From Tupaia tana (taxonomy: Eukaryota > Chordata > Mammalia > Scandentia > Tupaiidae), in assembly GCA_026018925.1 (NCBI GenBank), contig JAKSZU010000004.1:13656964-13720963 (forward strand): a stretch of DNA of 64,000 nucleotides, given 5' to 3'. Position numbers and translations under genes: made by a program. Position 1 is the stretch's first letter. The number at the start of each line of letters is the position of its first letter. A model generated the notes under the pieces. The model was not told the DNA's origin. It made no database searches and saw nothing but the letters and a program-made list of their open reading frames with translations. Below are positions 45,772 to 55,200 of the stretch, piece by piece.

Positions 45772-47221
45772 CAGCCCTGGGATTTTTAGGGGCAGACCTG
45801 TGACCATAGATGTGGGGTCTCAGCGTTCACTGAGTGGGAGACGATGAATCCAACCGTGTGCCGCGTGCACTCAGATGTGCCCGTGGAGAGAATGACTCAC
45901 TCCCACAGGGGCACACCAGTTCACACTCCTTCCTCTCCCTGCCCCCAGCAAGGTCTCTCCCGAGGTGGCTGGCACTCTAAGAAACGATGATGGTAACCGA
46001 TGGGGGTACGGTCCAGTGTCCCTTCTGTCAAATTGCAACCATTTAGGGTATTTTACTGGCCCACGAAATTCATCTGGAAGTCACTAGGCTGCTCTGAGTC
46101 CCTTCTGCCATGACTGTGTGGAAGTCAGTCGCACCCCCTCCCAGAGTGGGGCCTGTCCCCCGCCTCCACCCTGGTCACCCGGGCTCAGCCAACAGCAGTG
46201 CTGCAAGCCCTTCGTGGGGCTACTGAGACCTAGGCCCTTGGAGCAGGCCCTGCCACCAAGTCCGCCCCTCGCAGCACCCGAGGCCACCCTGCAGTGGGCG
46301 CAGCCTCCTCTCCGGGATGAGGCTGGCTCTCCCCTTCCCTTTAGAGCTTACACTGTCCCCATCCCCACCCCCCCCTTTCCCAGCACGCGACACCGAGCTC
46401 CTGGGTCTCCTTACTCGTCCTCCACGGGCAACCTTTTCTTCTCCCCCAGCACCCCTTCCCTGTTCCCTTTCTCTGGCTCACAGACCTCCCTAAAGCCATC
46501 TTGTCACGCACCCTCAAAGCTCCCAGCCAAGACCCTCCCTCCTGTCTGGCGCAGCCGATCCTTCAGGGCCCCGGCACAGCTGGTGAGAACGCCCAGTGCC
46601 TGGCTCACCGGCTTCTGAGACCTGCAGGCAGTCGGGCGGCCTCACTTAAGCAGCCCCTTCCGTGTGCCAAGGCCTCGGCCAGTTGGAAGGGTGGCCCGTG
46701 CCCATGACCCTGCTTCGCGGGCTCTGCGCCCTGTGAGCTGCGTTCACTGACGCGCTCAGCTGGAGGGTTTCAGGAGGTCTTAACCCTGGCGAAGAGCACG
46801 CGCGTCTTGCACAGAGACGTGTACACACCCCCTCGTATGGGGTCAGGAGTCAATCAACACCCCAGGCTTGGGCGCAGGTTCCCAAGGCACTTGGCGGAAA
46901 GGCGGTCATTGGGGCTGGAGCAGAGACCAGGTCGGCTACAGTCGGACCCGGAGGGCTGCTGGGCCCCAAGCTGGGCACCGCTGGCCTCCATGCCAGAGAT
47001 CCCGCCCAGGGCTGGTCGGGCAGCAGGTGAGGTGGCAGGTGGCCTTGTGCCAGGCTCCAAGGACACGCCGTAGGGGGGGTGGGCGGTGGCACGTGGAAAT
47101 GGTGCAGCAGGGTTTGCAATCGGGACACACACACCGTGGTGGGCCCGCAGCCGGGGCAGCACAGCACTGGAGCCACCTCGGCCACGCTTGCTCGCTCATG
47201 GAAGACCTAGAACAAGGCGCT
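45772..47221. other. EYA3-XKR8 intergenic, GC-rich, no gene recognised
   Basis: About 1.4 kb with many overlapping open frames on both strands, typical of GC-rich DNA. None shows a recognisable protein. Confidence 0.45.
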
Positions 47222-47438
47222 CAGGCCAGCAGGTGGCGTGGCAGTTAAGGCAGCTAGATCCCACATGGCTGACTGCATGGTTCAAGTCCCAGACCCAGAG
47301 TCTTGAAAATCGCAGGACACACACCTGTGTGAGCCCAGGCCCATCCCCCAGGGGTGCTTTCTCATGTTCTTTTTCTGTCTCCAGCAGTGTGTGTGCCCTA
47401 TGGCAAAAGCATGTTTTAATTAAGAAAAAAAAAAAAAC
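47222..47438 (+). mobile_element. SINE-L, old subfamily
   Basis: The head is aggccagcaggtggcgtggc. The tail is ctatggcaaaagcatgtttt plus A13. It lies 400 bp from the XKR8 stop. Confidence 0.82.
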
Positions 47439-47846
47439 TCAATAAATATTTGTTGGTGGAAGGGGTGGGCAGTGAAGGATGGCCTAGAGGACGGCCGGGA
47501 GTCCCAGCGCCTCCCAGCCCCGGCCAGGGCGCCCAAGGGGGGACTGTGCCGCCCCCCTTACTTCTGAGCAGGCCGTGGGGAGGACACCATCTGGGCACGC
47601 TGGGCTCCGGCTGTGCTGCTGGGACAACACGGGGCCTCGCCTCTCCACCCGGAGCAGCTAGCACATCGCAGGGCCCTGACCCAGGCCCAGCCGCCCCCAC
47701 CCTGCCGGTGGCCCCTGGAGGCAGGCCGTCCTGCTCAGCGCGGTCTCTGAGCTGGCACGATGAGGCACTCCGCCCTCACAGAGGGAACCGAGTGCACTGA
47801 CCCCTCCCCTCGCCACCCTCCTGCCCCCTGGAGGTCTGACTCTGCC

Positions 47847-48556
47847 TTAAAGGACACCGTTGGCCTCTCCGGTCTCCAGCAGGGCAGCCTCATCCTTAGC
47901 TGTGAGGAAAAACCTCCGGGCCAAGTGGGCCAGGCGCTGGTTCTGGGGCAGCTGAGCCCGCCCCAGGGCAGGGAGGCTCCGGGCACCGTCCACACAGTCG
48001 GACTCCGGGCGGCAGTGCGGGTGCAGCCAGCGGTAGTAGGCCAGCCGCAGCGCCAGCCCCAGGAGGAAGCAGGCGCCTCCCACAGGCAGCCACACCTGTG
48101 CTGAGACCCCAGTGGGCAGCCCGGTGTCCTGAGTCACCCAGGTGGCCGCCAGGAGAGCGCTGTCACTCAGGAGGAAGGCCAGGTGGATGGTGGCCCGGCC
48201 TTGGGTGCGGCCCTCAGCCACGTTGAACCAGGAGAAGTAGAGGATGGTGGCCACCGTGGCCCGGTACAGCCACTCAGAGCGGGGGTCTGGCATGAAGTCC
48301 GTGCCTTGGAGCCACACCCAGGAGAGTAGCACCAGCCACAGGCCCAGGAAGTGCAGGGCTACAGCGTGGGGGAAAAGCGCGGAGAACAGGGCCACGGCCG
48401 CCACGCGCGGCCACAGCAGCAGCAGGTTCCACAGGAAGTAGACCACGGAGGAGCCCAGGCCCAGGAGGGGCCGGGCAGGGAGGCAGGTGCGCAGGGCCCG
48501 GTGGTAGTCCAGCAGCGCCCACGCGATGCCCACGAGGGATGTGCCGATGCCAACCC
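47847..48556 (-). CDS. XKR8: XKR8 exon 3 (stop codon, caspase site)
   Basis: The acceptor is ctccacag. The 710-nt coding part begins [20 protein letters not shown] and contains several hydrophobic helices ([34 protein letters not shown]). It ends GEANGVL-stop. The predicted caspase site DCVD/G is at 47985-47999, leaving a C-terminal tail of about 45 residues. No poly(A) hexamer was confidently placed downstream. Confidence 0.96.
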
Positions 48557-51363
48557 CTGTGGAGAGCCAGAGCAGACGGTGAGTGGCGGGGTGCGGGCCA
48601 GGGCTGCGGGCCCTGTCCTCAGGCCGAGAAGCCCCCTTTGTTGAGCAGGCAATCTCACCAGTAGTGGAGCTGGGCCGACCTGGCGGGCCTGGCCACACAC
48701 TGGCCCGTGCACTCCTGCAGTGCTGGCTTGGGCTGCCACGGCCCTGCCCTCCAGGGGCCCCGCTGCCACCTGTGTCCCGGAGCCAGCCCCACCTGCAGGG
48801 CTGCTATGGCGAGGCCCTCCACACAGGCACAGGCCTGGCTGCGTGGAGGCGGCACAGCCAGGGCGGCATTTACGGGTGGGGAAGGCAAAGGGAAGCCCTC
48901 GCCCCAGTGGATGGGGGCTGGTGTCCTACGGTGGCCACCAGCTGGGCTGTGACTTCCTCCACAGATTCCTCACTGTGCCAACGTCTGTAGTTTACGGGGC
49001 CCTGCCAGTCTGTCACCAGCCCCTGCCCTTTCTGATCACCCCACCTGCCGCACTGTGACCAGCTGATGGCAGCCTGGCCACCCAGCAGGGACTACAGCCA
49101 AGAGAGGCGGTCGCCCGGCTCACACTGTCCTCACCACCGCCTGGGAGGCCTCAAGCGCCCACACTCCCCTCTCTTCCCAACAGTGGGTCCCGGCTAAGAC
49201 GCACCGGGCAGCCCTGTGGCCTAGTGGTTAGGGAGCCGGGTCCCACAGGGCCACCTAACCACAACAGCTTGAAAAAAATTGCCGTGCGTGTGTGTTCCAA
49301 ATCCGGACAGGATGGAAAAGTGGAGGAGGGCTTCACTGTGGCCACACCCCACCCCAGTCAGCCCTGTCCCTGTCTCTGTCTCTCTGTCTCTCTGTCTCGG
49401 TCGGGTAGCCCATCCTCTAAGAATTAAAAACAACTCCTCATGCTCCAGGCACCAGGCTTCCCCTGCGTCAGCCTCGTGAGGTGGGGCGTTTGGTACACTC
49501 GCCCCACGGAAGAACACATGAGCCGTCTGCCCACGCTCACGCCAGAGGGACCGCACTGAGCCCAGACCTGCCTGGCGAGAGCATGCGTCCACGCCCCGAG
49601 CGGCTGGGTGAGGGCAGGCCAGAGCACTCACACTGGTAGCACTCAGCCCGGCCGGTCTGCAGCACGATGGCCAGCACCAGCGTGAGCTGCGGCGTTGTCT
49701 CCAGGAAGGTCTCGAAGAGGCGCAGCATACTGACGTCCAGGGAGAGGAAGTCGGCGTAGGCCAGGTCGAACTCCGAGGGCGCCTCCTGCTGCCACACCAG
49801 CAGACCCTGCCGCAGCGCCTGCACGCACCTGGGCGACCAGGGGCCCTGAGTGTCCCGCCCGCTGGGCTGCAGACGGCCCTGGCCTCACTGCGGCTCACCG
49901 GCGGGCTGTGGGCAGGCAACCTAACCCCGGCATGTCCCCGCCTGGAAAACTGAGAGAGACAGCGCCTCCTCTGGCTGGCAGGTCCTGGCCCGCTTCCTGC
50001 TCCACAGCCGTCACGGGGGGGGGGGGGGGGGGGGGGGGGGACAGCCATGAGCAGCTGTGAGTGGCAGGGCTGGGATCGCGACCAATCCCTGTCCGAACCC
50101 CAAGACCTGTAAGTTGCTGAGGCAAGTGGCCAAGTTTAGCGTGCCTGAGAACAACTGGGGTGCCTTGGGGCAGGGGCCGCGAGGGCTCTGAGCGTGGCCA
50201 GACAAGGGTGGGCCGTGCCAAGAGAGAGCTCCCCGGCCTGACAGCAGGCAGGCGGGGCCGGGGCAGGGTGGCAATCCCAGAGAAGGGTGAGGGCCTGGCC
50301 CAGAGTGGGGGGTGGGGGTAGCCGAGCTGAGCCAGGGATGGCCATCCAGCCTGAGGGTGGCGAGCACCTGAGGCCCAGGGCAGATCTCACTGCACAAGTC
50401 GTCTGCCCGGGACAGCCTCCCTGCCAGGGTGCCCCCCACCTCACCCCCAAGGAAGTGGGACAGTGCGTGACAGCACTGCCAAGCAGAGACCCCGGCCGCC
50501 CGCCCAGCTCCAGCGGGGATGCTGAGGCTGGGCCCCCTTCTGTCCCAGCCGGGCCAGCTCTGAAAGTGCATGGATACACACTGGCCGGGCCCAGGCATGG
50601 CAGAGACAGTCACCGCTGCCCTCCCACTGCTCTGGGGGTCAGAAGGGAGAGGGGTGCAGGCCTCGGGCTGAGGGACAGGACTGCTCTGCACTTCAGGGGC
50701 TGCTGGAACTCCATCAGGAAGACTGCTCGGGCAGGGCAGCTGCAGAGGCCGCTCCTGCCCACCCCCGGGAGCTAGGGGTGGGCTGAGACGGAGGGTGACC
50801 TGCAGCAGGCCCGGCCCCAATATCCTTCCTCTCTGGGTCCAGCCCCAGCGCGCTCCTCACTCTGGGACTGCACCTCCTGGGAACACCAGGCTCTGACTCG
50901 AGCCACAGCAGCGTTCTGCACGCGGCACTGGAGGTCAGAGGCTGGGTTCCCGCCCTTCACAGGGCTGGGCGCTCTGCAAGCCAGGTGCGACCGCGGCTCC
51001 CCGCGCCCCAGCCCTCCCGCAGGCCGGGTGTCTCCTGGTCTGGGCGCCCTGCCCCTGGCAGTGGCCTCACCTGTACAGGAAGCCGAGCTGCAACAGGTGC
51101 AGCAGCGCCAGGCAGCGGCCAGGGGGCTGCCAGGGGTGCAGGCCGGCGGGGTCGGCGCGCAGCCACAGCCAGCTGAAGAGCTGCAGGACCGCCGAGGCGA
51201 GGCCCAGCAGCGCCAACGCCAGCGCGGCCCAGAGGTAGCGGCCTCCCAGCGCGTACTGGCCGGCGGCCCACAGGTCTGCGCCCAGGTCCAGCAGGAAGGC
51301 GGCGGTGCCCAGCACGCCCAGGACCAGGTCCCGGAGGAGGGTGGCTCGGGCGAACCCGGCCAT
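47847..51363 (-). CDS. XKR8: XKR8, phospholipid scramblase (complete, three exons)
   Basis: The exons at 51363-51071, 49828-49632 and 48556-47847 join in frame to 1200 nt, or 399 residues (human 395 from memory). The XK-related family has multiple membrane helices; the first is visible as [20 protein letters not shown]. The middle exon carries [20 protein letters not shown]. Near the C-terminus DCVDG (47985-47999) fits the DxxD-G caspase-3 cleavage site that activates XKR8, where human has DQVDG. By family knowledge XKR8 needs basigin or neuroplastin, and after caspase cleavage exposes phosphatidylserine on apoptotic cells. The start ATG has a good context (gccATGGcc), and the coding region is open throughout. 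The gene lies tail-to-tail with EYA3 and head-to-tail behind SMPDL3B. Confidence 0.97.
49207..49431 (+). mobile_element. SINE-L, old
   Basis: The head gggcagccctgtggcctagt is strongly diverged. It is located in XKR8 intron 2. Confidence 0.7.
49632..49828 (-). CDS. XKR8: XKR8 exon 2
   Basis: This 197-nt exon runs from acceptor cgcccag to donor gtgagtg. It encodes [20 protein letters not shown] plus [40 protein letters not shown] and AECYQ. Phase is kept with both neighbours. Confidence 0.96.
50015..50040. repeat. Homopolymer of 26 G
   Basis: An uninterrupted G26 run lies in XKR8 intron 1. It could be a real G-tract or a sequencing-length artefact; the exact length should not be trusted. Confidence 0.9.
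51071..51363 (-). CDS. XKR8: XKR8 exon 1 (start codon)
   Basis: The 293-nt coding part starts [20 protein letters not shown] and ends two bases into the Arg codon of LYRCVQ. The donor on the minus strand is gtgagg. The segment is very GC-rich and lies within the CpG block that should hold the promoter. Confidence 0.96.
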
Positions 51364-51796
51364 GGCCCGCCTGCCTCCCCTCCCGGTCCTCGGCGGCAGG
51401 GTCTCGGCGGTAGGAAGGAGGTAGCGGCCGGAGCTGCTGGGCGGGCCTTCCCGTCCCGCCCCGTCCGGGGAGGAGCAGCCTGCGCGCCCCAGGCCAGCCC
51501 TGCCTTGGAGCCACCCCGCCCCTGCTCTGGGGTGCCCCAGCCCCGAGGGCGCCCTCGCCTAGGGCCTGGGACGGCTGGCTTCTGCCCAGGTCCCCGGAGA
51601 GCCAGCCGCGCCTGGGCGACTGCTCGTGCACGGGGCCCACAGGCGCGTCCCCCGCCCGGTGTCCCCAGGACCGCGGCGGACCGATCACGAGCCCCGCAAG
51701 GAATAACACGGGCAGGCAAGCCGGGCGTCGTTCTTGTGGGTAAACCGGAGAGGCGTGCTTGTGGGGGCCCCCGGGCCTCGCCCCCCCCCCCGCCCC
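51364..51796 (-). other. SMPDL3B-XKR8 intergenic interval (433 bp)
   Basis: This GC-rich stretch lies between the SMPDL3B stop and the XKR8 ATG. It must hold both the XKR8 5' UTR/promoter and at least part of the SMPDL3B 3' UTR. I found no AATAAA or ATTAAA on the minus strand here. Confidence 0.6.
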
Positions 51797-52249
51797 TCAC
51801 TCCCCGCAGAGTCCGGCTGTCCGGGGCGACCGCGGGGCGGAGGGCACCCGGGAGGCCGCGGCGGCGCCGTCAGGGCAGCGCACGAGCACGGCCCGCAGTG
51901 CCAGCAGCAGCAGCAGCAGCAGCAGCCAGGGCGCGGGCGCCGGCCGGGGCGCGGGGTCGGCAGCGCCCAAGCAGGCGTCGTAGGCGGGGAAGGACACGTG
52001 GCGCATGGCACACACGTGCTCGGTGCGGCAGCGCTTGTCGCAGGCCCCGGCGTCGTAGCCCACCGAGTTGTAGACGAAGTAGCGCTGCAGCGTGTCCCGG
52101 TCGCCGGCGATGCGGCCCAGCGCCTCGTGCATGGAGCGGGCGCTCGCATCACGCACCCCGTAGGCCTGGGTCAGCCGGTACTCGAGCTTCCAGCGCGGAG
52201 TCCCCTGTGCATTCGCCTGGCTCAGGTTCATGAAGTAGGTCACCACGTC
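51797..52249 (-). CDS. SMPDL3B: SMPDL3B terminal exon with Leu run and extended C-terminus
   Basis: The acceptor is cctctccag. The 453 nt encode DVVTYFMNLSQANAQGTPRW and the Cys-rich C-terminal domain. Then come Pro/Ala residues, eight Leu codons from a CTG run (51901-51930 region), and about 26 hydrophilic residues before TGA. Human SMPDL3B, from memory, stops directly after its hydrophobic segment, so this exon is about 30 residues longer. The usual GPI-signal layout (hydrophobic end) is therefore altered. Confidence 0.94.
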   Translation of the reverse strand, partial: DVVTYFMNLSQANAQGTPRWKLEYRLTQAYGVRDASARSMHEALGRIAGDRDTLQRYFVYNSVGYDAGACDKRCRTEHVCAMRHVSFPAYDACLGAADPAPRPAPAPWLLLLLLLLALRAVLVRCPDGAAAASRVPSAPRSPRTAGLCGE

Positions 52250-55200
52250 CTGGAGAGGGCACAGAGGTGGCCCTGAGCGGCTGTCCATGCGGCCCACCCT
52301 GCCCCTGCCTCCACCACGGAGTCTGCCCCACTGGACATCAGCTGGGAGCATACACCTTTCCCGTCGTTGGGTCACCGTGGGGACACAGGCCAAAGAGGTG
52401 AACTGGCTTGGCCAGGGCCAGGAGCTGTGGGGGCAGAGGGGCCTAGAGCAGCCACCCGCAGCCTGTGTGCCTGTCCCAGTAGGCTCCAGCACCGGGCCTG
52501 TGGGTCTTACAGGAGCAGAAGGACCGCACTCTGCCAGCCGCCACCGCGCCGGGGCATGACAGCACTGCGGGAGGGGCTTGGCACCCACCCCAAGCCAGCA
52601 GAGCCTCTGCAGGACTGGACGGTGAAGGTGAGGGCCGCACCTCCTGTTGCACTGGGGGACCTGTTCCGGGTCGCCCACGCCGTGCTTGCAGCTGTAGAGC
52701 CAGGTTGTGCGGCTCCCAGCCCTCCCAGACCCTGAACTCCCACCTGAAGCCATGCAGGCAAAGATGCTGAAAAGCTTGCTAGCGGCAATACTGGGCTTTG
52801 AACCGAGGCCTGTCTGACTCGCTGCCCGGAAGGGACTGAGCACAGACGAGGGCTGGACCGGGGCCTGTCCGCCTGCCACCCCTCTGCCGACCCTTTGGGT
52901 GCAGGGCGCAGTGTAGGCCAGACTCCAGCCATCCGCTCCTCTCCGTGGCCACAGCTCCTCCCCAGCTCCTCCCCGTCAGGGTGCGTCTCATCCAGTCCTT
53001 GGCTTTCACGGCGCCTCATCCCAGGTCACCCGTTCCTCTGCACTCGCCTTGTCTGCCATGCCCATGTGGGTGCCACGCAGAGCCAGCTCACAGGCCCCAA
53101 CTGCTTCTCTGCACTTCCCTCCAAACCCGGCACCCCAGCCTTGGGGTCCTGGACAGGGCCAAGAGTGCGCCTGGTGCGACCGTCTCCACCCTGCGCTGCC
53201 CGGCAGCCATGGCGGCCATAAACTCGGATGGGGCCAGCAGGGGCCTGGTAGTTAAGGCTTAAAACTCATGCCAGGCACATGTGCGTGTGTGCCCAAAATC
53301 CCCAGGGGAGAGTGGAGAGGGGATTGCAGCGCAGCCATCCCCCCCAAGGGGTGATTTTTTTGCTGTCTGTCTCTGTCTCTCTGCCAAGCTCACGTGCCCT
53401 ACAGCAAAAAATCTCTCAAAAACAAAAAAGTCGCTCTGCTGCTGCTGCTCCAGCTGGCACAGTCCCCGCCTTCCCTGTGCCTGCCACCTCAGCCCCGCCC
53501 CCATCCCAAGGCCACCATCTTGTCCCTGTGTCCTCTCACTCTCACTAAGTGCGTCCCATGAGTGAGTGAGGGACGAACTTGTTGCCGTGTTGGCAGTCGT
53601 AGCCCTACTCTGAGGGTGAGGGGCGGCTCAGTGGGTAGAGGCTGGAGCGTGGGTCTGGCGGGGAGAGGCGGGCATGGGCTCGAAGCTGAACTGGGAACTC
53701 TCGAACACCAAGCCGAGAAGGTCCAACTTTATCTTGAGGGCACTGGGGAGCCACTGAAGGTTGTGAGCTAGAGATGAGATGACAGCGCTGCTCTGGAAAG
53801 GCCCGGCCTCCTGCAGTGCGTGGCTGGGGGGCGGGGGCTGTGGCAGGGAACCAGGGCAAAAGGAAGCGGGGCCACAACAGCCTGAATCTGAGCCTGGGCC
53901 CGGGCTGGTGGGGGCCCAGCTGAGAGTCAGGCCGGCAGTGCATGCTCAGGGCCCTCCAGGCCCTCCCCGGTCGGCAGACCCAGGGCTTCTAACCTGCAGG
54001 CTCAGCGTGGCTCGGTCGTACTCGAACACCCGGATGCCTGGGTTGTTGGCTCCATTGGCCACCCCAGGTAGTGTGGTCTTCCACGGGGAGACGCCCGGCG
54101 TGAGGAACATGGCACTGACGGGGGTGCCTTCCAGGAGAGAGTGGGCTGAGAGGCTGTGGGGAACAGGGCTGTGGGGCGTGGGGCTGAAGGGCACGGGCCT
54201 GGGCGAGTACCTGCCTGGTCGTAGAACAGACGGAAGCTGTCGGTGTGGTGGTGCCCGAAGAACTGCCCAGCTATGACTTGGTGGTGCTTCCGGATCACCT
54301 GCAGGTACTGCTCGTTCAAGTCCTCCCGAAACCAGGCCTTGTTCCGCGTCTTCTCGAAGAACCCAGGGGGGACGTGGCCTGAGATGTACACCTACAGAGG
54401 GGCCGGGCAAGCTGGCCACCCGCCCGACTGCGGCCTTCCATGCCGTGCCCGGGTACACCAGGCCCTCCTCCCCACCTCCCAGCCCTAGCGGCCACACCCT
54501 GTGCCCGGTGCTGGCACACAGCAGGCCTTCGCCAGCTCGCCCACGCCTGGGTCCTGTCTCTTTGCCACTGCCACGTCCGCTGACGACACCCCAAGGTGGA
54601 CCCGAGTGCACGCCCTCCAGCAAAGGGGAGCACCACACGGGCTCTGGGGACTGCACGGGACAGGGCACACGGGGGGACTGCACGGGGGGGACTGCACAGA
54701 GGGGGCGCACGGGGGGACTGCACAGAGGGGACACAAGGGGGACTGCACAGGGGGGACTGCACGGAGGGGGCGCACGGGGGGACTGCACGGAGGGGGCGCA
54801 CGGGGGGACTGCACGGAGGGGGCGCACAGGGGGACTGCGCAGAGGGGGACTGCACGGGGGGACTGCGCGGAGGGGCGCACGGGGGGACTGCGCGGAGGGG
54901 GCGCACGGGGGGACTGCATGGAGGGGGCGCACGGGGGACTACACGGAGGAGGCACACGGGGGGACTGCATGGGGGGACTGCATGGAGGAGGCACACGGGG
55001 GGACTGCACGGAGGGGGCGCACAGGGAGACTGCACGGAGGGGACACACGGGGGGACTGCACGGAGGGGGCGCACAGGGGAGCCCACAGAGGACAGGGACT
55101 ACATGGAGGGGACTATGTGAGGGGCCTCCGTGCAGCAGGCACTACCATGAGACAAGGCACCGCAAGACCCTCTGGGACAAGCAGGGCTAGCAGGACGCAG

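Larger units (their letters stand above)
50985..52250 (-). promoter_or_regulatory. CpG-rich block over XKR8 exon 1 and the SMPDL3B 3' end
   Basis: Dense CG dinucleotides and GC-box-like CCCGCCCC strings (for example near 51455 and 51510) surround the XKR8 start codon. The block continues through the SMPDL3B terminal exon. I infer a CpG-island promoter for XKR8; no TATA box is evident. CpG counts were judged by eye, not computed. Confidence 0.6.

Noticed and set aside
51028-52233. 401-aa plus-strand ORF
   Set aside because: It is the shadow of XKR8 exon 1 and the SMPDL3B last exon in a very GC-rich region. The minus-strand frames carry the recognisable proteins.
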